A DNA stretch of 64,000 bases. Origin: Pseudomonas sp. KU43P. GTDB lineage: Bacteria; Pseudomonadota; Gammaproteobacteria; Pseudomonadales; Pseudomonadaceae. The stretch spans positions 2,949,501 to 3,013,500 of the forward strand of contig NZ_AP019365.1 in NCBI RefSeq assembly GCF_033095865.1, given 5' to 3'. Shown one piece after another: positions 1 through 7,701 of the stretch. The position numbers were made by a program, and so were the translations under genes. The stretch's first letter is position 1; the number at the start of each line of letters is the position of its first letter. The notes under the pieces are model-generated. The model searched no databases, had not been told where the DNA came from, and worked only from the letters and a program-made list of their open reading frames with translations.

Positions 1-1305
1 ACTGTCCTGATACTGGGCGAAGTCGCACAGGCGGTTGAACTCGGGGTTGATCAGCCCCGGCTGCAGCAACTGCATGCGCGACAGCCACGGAAAGCGCGAC
101 GCTGACACTGCCTCGGGATCGCGGAACCACGCGTAGCCGCCGAATACCTCGTCCGCCGCCTCGCCAGAGATGGCCACCGTGGAATGCGCGCGGATGGCCT
201 TGAACAGCAGGTACAGCGAGGTGTCCACATCGCCGAAGGTGGCCGCCGAGTCATTGGCCCGGTACACCGCCAGGCGTGCGTCATCGGCCACCAGTTCGCG
301 GTTGTCGATGAGGATGGTCTGGTGCTGGCTGCCGATGTATTCGGCGGCGGCCAAGGCATAGGGCTGGTCCCGCTCCGGGCGGAACGCATCGCTCTGGAAC
401 TGCTCGGCCTGGCCGACGAAATCCACCGAGAACGAATTGACCTTGCCGCCCTGTGCCGCACCCAGGCGCTGTTGCGCCATGGCGGTCAGGGCGGTGGAGT
501 CCAGCCCCCCGGAAAGCAGCGAGCACACCGGCACATCGGCGTAAAGCTGCTCGCCCAACGCCTTGCCGAGCAGCTCGCGGGTGCGCTGCACCGTCGTTTC
601 CAGGTCGTCCTGGTGTTCGCGCCGCTGCAGTTGCCAATAGCGGCTGATCTTCGGCTGGCCGTTGGGCCGCCAGGACAGCCGATGCCCCGGCGGCAGCTCA
701 TCGACCCCGCGCAGGGCCGTGCGCACGGTGCCTCGAGAGAGGCTTAGCGCATCCACCAGGCCCACTACATCCAGCGAACGGCTGAACGCCGGATGAGCCA
801 GAATCGCCTTGATCTCCGAGCCGAACAGCACTCCCTGTTGATGCCGGGCGTAATACAGCGGCTTGACCCCCAGACGATCCCGTACCAGCAGGAAGTGGCC
901 ATCGCGCCCGTCGAACACGGCGAACGCAAACATTCCGGTCAGTTGCTCGCAGCACTGCTCGCCCCATTCCAGATAGGCATGCAGCACCACTTCGGTGTCG
1001 CTGCGGGTTTGGAACTGATGGCCGGCCAGGCGCAGGCGCTCACGCAGGGCATCGTGGTTGTAGACCTCGCCGGTATAGACCAGGGTGATCTCCTCGCCAC
1101 TGGCGCAGCGGTAGGTCATGGGCTGCACACCGCCACTGAGGTCGATGATCGCCAGCCGCCGGTGGCCCAGAAGGGCATGGCGGTGCTGCCAGATGCCGCT
1201 GGCGTCCGGCCCGCGCAGGGCCAGGGTATCGGTCATGGCGCCGATGGCCTGGCCGGCTTGGGTCAAGTCGCGGGTGTAGTCCACCCAACCTGTGATTCCG
1301 CACAT
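1..1305 (-). CDS. asnB: Asparagine synthase (glutamine-hydrolysing) family amidotransferase, C-terminus off the window
   Basis: The family transfers ammonia from glutamine to an AMP-activated carboxylate. The ATG is followed at once by Cys2 (MCGITGW), the N-terminal nucleophile of class II glutamine amidotransferases. LRGPDASG and GHRRLAIIDLSGG follow, typical of the glutaminase domain. The PP-loop SGGLDS of the synthetase domain lies near residue 264. The frame is open to base 1 (about 435 codons; family members have 550-630), so only the end is missing. AAGGAG precedes the start, 10 nt after the amidase stop, making this the seventh gene of a leftward operon. In this context it may amidate a pathway intermediate, or even close a ring as beta-lactam synthetases do, rather than make asparagine. 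The family is clear; the substrate is inference. Confidence 0.9.
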   Translation of the reverse strand, partial: MCGITGWVDYTRDLTQAGQAIGAMTDTLALRGPDASGIWQHRHALLGHRRLAIIDLSGGVQPMTYRCASGEEITLVYTGEVYNHDALRERLRLAGHQFQTRSDTEVVLHAYLEWGEQCCEQLTGMFAFAVFDGRDGHFLLVRDRLGVKPLYYARHQQGVLFGSEIKAILAHPAFSRSLDVVGLVDALSLSRGTVRTALRGVDELPPGHRLSWRPNGQPKISRYWQLQRREHQDDLETTVQRTRELLGKALGEQLYADVPVCSLLSGGLDSTALTAMAQQRLGAAQGGKVNSFSVDFVGQAEQFQSDAFRPERDQPYALAAAEYIGSQHQTILIDNRELVADDARLAVYRANDSAATFGDVDTSLYLLFKAIRAHSTVAISGEAADEVFGGYAWFRDPEAVSASRFPWLSRMQLLQPGLINPEFNRLCDFAQYQDS

Positions 1306-1315
1306 GCTGCGCTCC

Positions 1316-2701
1316 TTAAACCTGAAGACGGCGGGTTGGCAGCAGGCCGGTCAGGGCTTGCAGGCGTTTGGCGATATCCACCAGCTGCCGCTCGCTGTCG
1401 CGCCGGCCCATGATCTGCACGGCCAACGGCGCCTTGCCATCGGCGCTCAGGCAGATCGGTACGGTGATCGCCGGCAGCCCGCTGAAGCTGGCCAGCGGGG
1501 TGAAACTGATCTTCTGCGAGTACCCCTGATCGGCCGGCGACGGGATGGTGGAGTCGCCGGGCTGCGGATTGCGTCGATCGAAGGGGCGGTTGGGGTCCAT
1601 CGGGAACACCACGAAATCCAGCTGTGCCGCGTCGAACCAGGCATCGATACCGTCACGGATAGCGTCCATGCGCTGGTGAATGCGCTGGTAGTCACTGTCG
1701 CTGACGCCCTCGCCCACCTTGAGCGCGCTGAGGGTCGACCAGTGCAGCTCGCTATCGAAACGTCGCGCCCAAGCCGCCGAGGCCAACCAGGCGTCGCGCG
1801 CGCAGAGCTGCCAAGCGTCGCCACGGCAGGCCCACAGCTCGGGCATCGCGACTTCACCTGGCGCCATGCCAAGGTCGGCCAGCGCGCTGCGCGCCTGGCC
1901 GAGCATGTCGAGCATGGCCGGGCTGGTCAGTGTCGGGTCCAGGGCGTGCTCCAGCACGGCAACACGGTAGCGGTCCTTGAGCGGCTGTTGCTGGCCGAGC
2001 AACGGCTCCAGGCCCAGCAGTGGCAGCAGCAGGTCGAGGTCATCGGCACTGCGGGTCACCCAGCCCAGGGCGTCCATCCGTGGCGACAACGGGAACACTC
2101 CGGCCAGGCTCGCGGCCTTCTGGGTCATGCGCAGGCCGACCATGCCGCAGTGGGACGCAGGCCAGCGCACTGAACCCAGCACGTCCGTGCCCAGGGAAAT
2201 ATCACAGAGGCCCGCCGCCACCGACACCGCAGAACCGGTGCTGGAACCCGACGGGTCGATGGTCGGGAAATGCGGGTTGCGGCAGCCCGCGCCAAAGGCG
2301 ATGTTCAGCTCGGTGGTGGCGACCTTGCTGGTCAGCGCGATGCGCGGGTCGAGGAAGGTCAGTGCCTCGGCGCTGCGTTGCGGGTAGTGGCGGTAGCTGC
2401 GCAGCCCCAGGCGAGTCGGCAGCCCGGCGACGTCCACCGTGTCCTTGACGCCCAGGCGAAACCACGGTGCCTCGACCGGGCGGGTGCTGGTCAGGCAACG
2501 GTAGTGGCTGTCGGCATGCACCGACCATTGCGTGTACTGGTCCGCCCACTCGGCGGCCAGCGCCGGGGTGCGTTGCAACAGTTCATGGCGCTTGCGCAGG
2601 CTCAGCCCCAGGTATTCGGGCTGCTCGCGGCCGGTGCTGGCGTCGGCGCCGCAGTGGGCGAGGTAATCGGCGATGGTGGCTTGGGTATCAGCGTGGGTCA
2701 T
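1316..2701 (-). CDS. Amidase signature family hydrolase
   Basis: A 461-residue amidase-signature enzyme, which hydrolyses or transfers amide bonds with a Ser-cisSer-Lys triad. All three elements are visible: Lys86 in LGVKDTVD, the serines in PSGSSTGSA at about 151-157, and nucleophile Ser177 in GTDVLGSVRW. The ATG at 2701 is chosen over upstream in-frame codons because AAGGA lies just before it and residues upstream do not look like protein. It overlaps the preceding adenylate-forming gene by 14 nt, so the two are probably translationally coupled. Its role could be release, trimming or acyl transfer of an amide intermediate. Family confident, substrate unknown. Confidence 0.87.
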   Translation of the reverse strand: MTHADTQATIADYLAHCGADASTGREQPEYLGLSLRKRHELLQRTPALAAEWADQYTQWSVHADSHYRCLTSTRPVEAPWFRLGVKDTVDVAGLPTRLGLRSYRHYPQRSAEALTFLDPRIALTSKVATTELNIAFGAGCRNPHFPTIDPSGSSTGSAVSVAAGLCDISLGTDVLGSVRWPASHCGMVGLRMTQKAASLAGVFPLSPRMDALGWVTRSADDLDLLLPLLGLEPLLGQQQPLKDRYRVAVLEHALDPTLTSPAMLDMLGQARSALADLGMAPGEVAMPELWACRGDAWQLCARDAWLASAAWARRFDSELHWSTLSALKVGEGVSDSDYQRIHQRMDAIRDGIDAWFDAAQLDFVVFPMDPNRPFDRRNPQPGDSTIPSPADQGYSQKISFTPLASFSGLPAITVPICLSADGKAPLAVQIMGRRDSERQLVDIAKRLQALTGLLPTRRLQV

Positions 2702-3683
2702 GGGTGTATTCCTTGACAGCGGTTGTGGCCGCCCACGGCTGAGGTTTGCCGGTGGCGGATAGAGGCAGGTGGTTGACGCGGCGCACCGCGACCGGCCGTG
2801 GATGGCCGCAGGGCAATTGGGTAAAGGCATCCAGCACCGCACGCTCACTCAGCGTGGCGGAGCTGAACAGCACCTCGAAGGCTTCGCCGCGCAGCCCATC
2901 GCGGATGGCGACACAGGCCAGCGAGGGGCAATCCAGGCGCTGGCCAAGTTCGCTGGCCAGGCGGGCCAGGTCCAGACGCAGGCCGTTTACCTTGATCAGG
3001 CTGCTGGCCCGGCCCAGCCACTGGAAACGGCCCTCGCCCAGCACCAGCACCTGGTCATCGCAGCGGTGACTGGCCGGTGCACGGGCCTGGCCAGCTTCGC
3101 GGGCGATACGCGGGCTGGCGATTTCCAGAGCGCAAGGCTGCCCGGGCGGGCTGAGCAAGCTGACATCGTCCAGCAGTGTCCAGGCCTGCTCGGCAGTGCT
3201 GTGTGCATCCAGCTCGCGAAAAGCCATGGCGCCCGTTTCCGTCGAGCCCAGCAATTCGACGAAGCGAACCTGTGGCCCCGCATGGCGCAGGACCGTGGCC
3301 AGGGCGCCAGGCGGCAGCAGCGAGGCGCTGTGGATCACCAGCACTGAGCGCGCAGGCGCAAGCCGTGCCAGCAACGCCGGCAGCAGGCGCCAGGTGCTGG
3401 CGATGGCGAGGATCACGCACGGCCCCTCGCCATCGAGCGCCGGTAGCCGCTGCTGCTCCAGCGAGCAGCGTTGCAGGCGTGCGTTGAGCACCCGGGCACC
3501 GACTTCGCCGAGGATCCTGCCGTAGCTGTGGCTGGCCGGCGCAAACGCCAGGATCTCCCGCGCGTCGGGCGCCCAGCGGCGAAGAATCAGCGCCGCCTCG
3601 CACTCCATCTGAGCCAGGCTGCGCAGCCATTGGCGCGGCGCGCCCGTGGAGCCGGAGGTGGTAAACAGATGCTCGGCGTTCAC
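2688..3683 (-). CDS. Compact AMP-binding (adenylate-forming) enzyme
   Basis: A 331-residue member of the acyl-adenylate-forming superfamily. The protein begins only eight residues before the P-loop (TSGSTGAPR, residues 9-17). LGSTETG near residue 143 is the A5-type motif, LGRASSLIKVNGLRLDL resembles A8, and LPLSATGKPQ near the end carries the usual A10 lysine. The 100-200 residues that normally precede the P-loop are absent, and the P-loop lysine is Arg. It overlaps the ACP stop by ATGA, so it may load that carrier protein or work with the longer ligase at 6090-7406. Whether it is active alone cannot be judged from sequence. Confidence 0.8.
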   Translation of the reverse strand: MNAEHLFTTSGSTGAPRQWLRSLAQMECEAALILRRWAPDAREILAFAPASHSYGRILGEVGARVLNARLQRCSLEQQRLPALDGEGPCVILAIASTWRLLPALLARLAPARSVLVIHSASLLPPGALATVLRHAGPQVRFVELLGSTETGAMAFRELDAHSTAEQAWTLLDDVSLLSPPGQPCALEIASPRIAREAGQARAPASHRCDDQVLVLGEGRFQWLGRASSLIKVNGLRLDLARLASELGQRLDCPSLACVAIRDGLRGEAFEVLFSSATLSERAVLDAFTQLPCGHPRPVAVRRVNHLPLSATGKPQPWAATTAVKEYTHDPR

Positions 3684-3964
3684 TCGGCACCTTGCAGGGT
3701 CAGTTGATCTTCGAGCTTCTGTGCAACGAACTGCTCCATCTTTTCCAGGGTTTCGAACCAGAAGCGTACGTCGTCGCTGAGGTAGTCCACTTCGATGTCG
3801 AAGGCCCCTTCGATGGCCGTGATCACTTCCACGGCCATGAGGCTGTCGAAACGCTCGCCAAGAAAGTCTCGGAAGCTGTCGCGTGGGCCGATGGCATCCA
3901 CTTGCTCGCCAAGCAGTTGGCCGAGGGTTTGGCGAATGCGCGGTGCAATGCTGAGGTCGTTCAC
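3680..3964 (-). CDS. Acyl carrier protein
   Basis: A 94-residue acidic carrier protein. The phosphopantetheine serine is Ser41 within RFDSLMAVEVI, which matches the DSL core of ACP and PCP domains, with Leu and Val/Glu in the helix II positions that contact synthases. It overlaps the tautomerase gene upstream and the small AMP-binding gene downstream by four bases each, so all three should be made in step. A free-standing ACP next to two adenylating enzymes suggests covalent tethering of an activated acid. No phosphopantetheinyl transferase is seen in the window. Confidence 0.85.
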   Translation of the reverse strand: MNDLSIAPRIRQTLGQLLGEQVDAIGPRDSFRDFLGERFDSLMAVEVITAIEGAFDIEVDYLSDDVRFWFETLEKMEQFVAQKLEDQLTLQGAE

Positions 3965-4368
3965 GAGCCGGTGTTTCCTTGTTGTTGGGCAGCGTTGGTC
4001 AATTGCGCACCGGCACTGAAGAACACGTGCTCGGGCAGAATCGGGTCGAAATGCAGGTAGATGAAAGCGTTCGGGTACTGCGTGCGCAGGCAGCCGTGCA
4101 GGCCTTCGGCGAGCGCCTGGTGTGCCAGTCGGTCACGCGCCGCCGACAGGGTGATGCGCACATGGAACTGCGCGGGTGCCCCTTCGCGGTCGTTGATGGG
4201 CATCGGCATACCGGCGCTGAAGACGCAGGCTTCGGGCAATGGGTTGAAGAACACCATGCAATGGGCGGTATCGGCGCCCAGCTGCTTGAGCTGGCGGGTA
4301 AAGGCCAGCGCCAAGCGCTTGCGCTCCAGCGGTTGCAGGGGCGCGCAGGAAACAGTGAGGGTCGGCAT
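3961..4368 (-). CDS. Tautomerase-superfamily-like protein
   Basis: A 135-residue protein beginning MPTLTVSC, so Met removal would leave an N-terminal proline as in 4-oxalocrotonate tautomerase, CHMI and MIF. It seems to hold two beta-alpha-beta units: residues 2-43 (strand, long helix, HCMVFF strand) and about 66-115 (QFHVRITLS strand, helix, AFIYLHF strand). That doubled layout fits the CHMI/MIF branch. It lies 9 nt after the repeat protein and overlaps the ACP gene. A keto-enol isomerisation of a pathway intermediate is a reasonable guess, but the match is by fold pattern only. Confidence 0.6.
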   Translation of the reverse strand: MPTLTVSCAPLQPLERKRLALAFTRQLKQLGADTAHCMVFFNPLPEACVFSAGMPMPINDREGAPAQFHVRITLSAARDRLAHQALAEGLHGCLRTQYPNAFIYLHFDPILPEHVFFSAGAQLTNAAQQQGNTGS

Positions 4369-4377
4369 GGCGGCTCC

Positions 4378-6093
4378 TTACGAAAGCTGCAGGCTGGGCA
4401 GGCGCTGGCGATCGCCTTCGGCGAAGGCTTCGAGCAGGCGGCCCAGGCAGCTGGACAGCGCATCGACCCCTTGCAGGAACAACGGCGACCAGGCATGACC
4501 GGCGGGGCTGCGCACCTTGTCGAGGAAGAAGCGCAGGTGTGGCAGGTCCACGGGCAGGCCGAGTTCGGCGGCCAGTGCGATTGCCTGATAGGTGCTGAGC
4601 AAGTCGGGAATACGCTGCCCCTGGTTGGCGAAACCGCCTTGGCGGACCTTGTGCGTGGCCAGTAACCGGGCTGCGGGCTGCGCCACATCGTGGCCGACAT
4701 GGCCAAGGCAACCCAATGCCTGCAGCCCGGCACGCAGCGACGCTTCACCACGCGGGAACGACGCGTAGCCTTGCGACTGCTGGCAGCTTGCGACGTACCG
4801 TTCGATGCCGGCCAGGTCCACCGCGCAATCGCCGCCCAGCTGGCGCACGATCGACACGGCGGATGCGGTGGACACCATGTCCGAACCGCGCCCTTCCCAG
4901 AAGCCGAAGCCCCCATCTGGGTTCTGCAGCGCCGCCAGCCAGTGGCCGATCGCCTGGCGTGGCCCTGGCTGGCCGCTGAAGGCACCTGCGGCCAGGGCCC
5001 AGTTGGTGCAGCGCACTTCGGCACCACGGCCCGGCATGTACATCACGCCTGGCTCGTTGGGCATCTGGCAGCCTTCGATCCAGCGCAGCGCGGCTTCGTC
5101 CTGGGCTGGCGTCAGCTCGCCCGCGAGCACGGCGGCCGCCGTGGTGAGGACATCCGCCGCGGTGTCAGCCTGGCGATAGGTAAAGCCGCCCTGGGGCATC
5201 GCCAAGGTGCCAATGAATGCGGCCACATCGCCTGCCAGGTGTGCAACCGGCTCACCCAGCGCCTTGAGCGAACCCACGGCGCAGAACGCTGCCCACACAT
5301 CCTCCCCGTCATAGCCGGCCCAGCGCACGAAAGCGCCGCTCGGCCCGCGCAGGCCATCGATCCAGGCGATGCACGGCTGGCGGCCCAACGGTTGCGCCTG
5401 CAATGCCGTAAGGCTCGCCGTGGCGCGGTAGGTCGCCCACAGGCACGGCACGTCTGCGGCTTCGCTGAAGCGGAAGCCGCCGCAGTCCATCTGCTGCGCC
5501 TGCAGCCAGCCGATCAGCCGTGGCAAGTCCCAGCGGGGTGCCGGCAGCCCTTGGCGCTCCAGGGCACGTGCGGCCATCACGCCATAGAAGCAGGCGCGAG
5601 TATCGGCCAGGTTGCGCCGGGCAAAATCGGCGGACCAGCTCAGGCCGCCATTGGCGCATTGCAGGCCTTCGAGCCAGGCATACAAGGGCACAGTGTCCTG
5701 CACCTGGCCCTGGCACACCTCGATCAAGGTGCGCAGCGCGTAATGGCTGGCCCATACGTCGGCGGTCTGGCCGGGGCACATGGCATACGCGTCGCCGTCG
5801 AACAGGGTATGAATCCAGGCTGCGGTCTGGTCGGTACGTTCGACTGCAATGCCCAGATCCTTGAGCGTCTCGGTGCAGTAGAAGGTTGCCCAGGCATCGG
5901 ACGGCATGCCCTTGCTCCAGGCAAAACCACCGTCGCGGTTGCGCCGCGACTGGATGTAGGCCTGCAGCGCCGGGGTGTCGACCTGCGCCAGGCGCTCGAC
6001 CCAGGCCAGGGTCCGTATCGCCGCGTAGGTACACCACAGGTCCGGTTGGCCGTTGCCCAGGCCCTGCCCTTGGGGAAAACGCGCCGAGGTCAT
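4378..6093 (-). CDS. Prenyltransferase/squalene-oxidase repeat protein
   Basis: A 571-residue solenoid of alpha-alpha hairpins. About ten repeats recur across the whole length, each with a GGF-type turn (DGGFAW, NGGLSW, CGGFRF, QGGFTY, DGGFGF, QGGFAN) followed by a D-x-W/L-[AS]-T-Y helix (DAWATFYC, DVWASHYA, CLWATYRA, DLLSTYQA). This is the PSOR signature of squalene-hopene cyclases and protein prenyltransferase beta subunits. No DxDD protonation motif of triterpene cyclases was seen, and no assured zinc triad. It overlaps the ligase stop at 6090 by four bases. It may be a cyclase-like enzyme with a different acid or a binding scaffold; function is open. Confidence 0.75.
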   Translation of the reverse strand: MTSARFPQGQGLGNGQPDLWCTYAAIRTLAWVERLAQVDTPALQAYIQSRRNRDGGFAWSKGMPSDAWATFYCTETLKDLGIAVERTDQTAAWIHTLFDGDAYAMCPGQTADVWASHYALRTLIEVCQGQVQDTVPLYAWLEGLQCANGGLSWSADFARRNLADTRACFYGVMAARALERQGLPAPRWDLPRLIGWLQAQQMDCGGFRFSEAADVPCLWATYRATASLTALQAQPLGRQPCIAWIDGLRGPSGAFVRWAGYDGEDVWAAFCAVGSLKALGEPVAHLAGDVAAFIGTLAMPQGGFTYRQADTAADVLTTAAAVLAGELTPAQDEAALRWIEGCQMPNEPGVMYMPGRGAEVRCTNWALAAGAFSGQPGPRQAIGHWLAALQNPDGGFGFWEGRGSDMVSTASAVSIVRQLGGDCAVDLAGIERYVASCQQSQGYASFPRGEASLRAGLQALGCLGHVGHDVAQPAARLLATHKVRQGGFANQGQRIPDLLSTYQAIALAAELGLPVDLPHLRFFLDKVRSPAGHAWSPLFLQGVDALSSCLGRLLEAFAEGDRQRLPSLQLS

Positions 6094-7406
6094 GGCTGGC
6101 CCCCGACAAAACGCAGGTTGGTCTTCTTCCAGCTTTTTTGCGACGCGCCGCTCTTGTTCAGCGCCGAGAGGTTGTTGACGAACAGTACCCGGCTCCAGCG
6201 CAGGCCCATGTGCTGCTCGGAACGCTCGATCAGGCGGGCTTGCAAGTGCGCTTCCTGAGTGCTGTCCCAGGTCACGTCACGCTCGAGAATCAGCGCGGCG
6301 CTGTCGCTTTGCCGGTCAACCTCAATGACATAGCCCGTGGCGTCGCAGGTACCGTAGACCACCTCCTCGACCGCGCGGATCTCCAGGCCGACCCCACCCA
6401 CCACGATGCTGTCGCTGTCACGCCCGTTGATCAACACGGTCGGGCTGGCTCGGCCATGCTCCCATGGTGCGGTAATGGTCACGCTGTCGCCGGTGTCCAG
6501 GCGCAGCAGCGGGCGCGCATAGAGATTCAGGGGGGTCACCACCAGCCGCCCCGTCAGGCCTTGTGCCGGGGCAACCAGCCTGCCATCGGGCATCAGCAGT
6601 TCGAAGTAATTGGTCGCTGTGGCCAGGCGCATCTGCTGGTCAGCACCCACTGCAGCCAAGGTGCCAGTTTCGGTGCTGCCGTAGCTGGCGTCGAACACCT
6701 CGCACTGCCACCAGCGGGCCAGGCGCTCACGGAACGGCTGGGTGTTGACCTCGCCGAGCAGCATGATCGACCGCACCGATTGCGCGAACGTCTGCAGCAG
6801 CTCGCGCTGCTTCAAATAACGGGTGAGCTGCACCAGCACGCCCGGCGCTATGAACATCACGCTGGGTTGATAGGTCGCAAAGGTGGCGCACACCCGCTCC
6901 CAGTCGGTGATACCCGTGGTGAACGGGTACAGCCGCACATGGGATACGTCCAGGTACTCGCAGACGTTGGCGATCAAGTCGCCCACCGGCACGATGTCCG
7001 ACGGCATCAGGTTGGCCACCCGTGCACCGGGGCGCAGCACCGAGCGCCAGTGGCTGGCGACGCTGACGGCATTCCAGATGATGTCCTCTTTGAGCCGTGG
7101 GGTCGGCGTGGGTTCGCCGGTAGTGCCGGTGGTGGCGTAATACTTGGCGGCTTCGCCAAGTTGCACCGTGCAGAAGTTCAAGGGCTGCGCCTTGAGCAAC
7201 GCTTTGGCAGTTAGCGGCAATTGCTGGAACGCCGTGAAACTGTAGCCGCCGATACCGGCGTAGTGGGCACTTTGTTGAGCGCGTGCCCAGGCTGCCTGCA
7301 ACTTGCGCTGATAAAACGCGGTGTCGGGAATATGCCCGACCTGCTGCTGAAGCTCGCTCTGCGCGGCCTTCAGCACGCCGTAATCCTGGTCGTTGTGAAC
7401 CAACAT
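6090..7406 (-). CDS. PaaK-like adenylate-forming ligase
   Basis: A 438-residue ligase resembling phenylacetate-CoA ligase (PaaK) and related aryl-acid adenylating enzymes. YYATTGTTGEPTPTPR near residue 90 is the P-loop, SYGSTETG near 241 the aromatic/adenine motif, and LDTGDSV near 308 the ribose-binding aspartate region. The C-terminal domain ends with NKSGASQKSWKK, where the catalytic lysine is expected. The ATG at 7406 is preceded by a GAGGGCGA ribosome site and opens the leftward operon. It presumably activates a carboxylic acid, perhaps aromatic given the divergent DAHP synthase, for transfer to the ACP or CoA. Confidence 0.82.
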   Translation of the reverse strand: MLVHNDQDYGVLKAAQSELQQQVGHIPDTAFYQRKLQAAWARAQQSAHYAGIGGYSFTAFQQLPLTAKALLKAQPLNFCTVQLGEAAKYYATTGTTGEPTPTPRLKEDIIWNAVSVASHWRSVLRPGARVANLMPSDIVPVGDLIANVCEYLDVSHVRLYPFTTGITDWERVCATFATYQPSVMFIAPGVLVQLTRYLKQRELLQTFAQSVRSIMLLGEVNTQPFRERLARWWQCEVFDASYGSTETGTLAAVGADQQMRLATATNYFELLMPDGRLVAPAQGLTGRLVVTPLNLYARPLLRLDTGDSVTITAPWEHGRASPTVLINGRDSDSIVVGGVGLEIRAVEEVVYGTCDATGYVIEVDRQSDSAALILERDVTWDSTQEAHLQARLIERSEQHMGLRWSRVLFVNNLSALNKSGASQKSWKKTNLRFVGGQP

Positions 7407-7701
7407 CGACTCGCCCTCTGGAAAAAGTGGCGCTGAGAATTGGCGAGCCGTGGGTTCAAGTAAAATACTAATTTGCGTGTGGCGGTGAGAGTTACAAAGT
7501 ATTATTCAGCACTTTTCAGTCGTTTATTCTGAAGTATAAGTAGGAAAACACTACTAATACTTGCCGATTCACTCCCTGTTTACGGTCAGATATCAGACAA
7601 AGATATTTTTTGTATTTCCAAAGGGGTGTCCACCCTGCGCACTATCGCCGCCACCTGCCCCCTGGCAGATCGAGCGATGACACTCTCAGGAGAGACACCC
7701 C
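7407..7701. promoter_or_regulatory. Divergent promoter region of the biosynthetic locus
   Basis: AT-rich 295-bp gap between the leftward ligase operon and the rightward DAHP synthase gene. AAGTAT occurs at 7497-7502 and 7532-7537, and inverted as ATACTT at 7557-7562. The outer arms AAGTATTA (7497-7504) and TAATACTT (7555-7562) are perfect inverted repeats, and AGTAG/CTACT forms an inner one. A second palindrome GGGTG-TC-CACCC lies at 7624-7635. AGGAG at about 7687 is the ribosome site of the DAHP synthase. These look like operators for a regulator that is not in the window; exact promoters were not resolved. Confidence 0.5.

Noticed and set aside
3999..5027. A 342-codon minus-strand open frame overlapping the tautomerase and PSOR genes
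   Set aside because: Ser/Arg/Trp/Pro-rich out-of-frame translation; the repeat protein and tautomerase frames fit family patterns and couple neatly.
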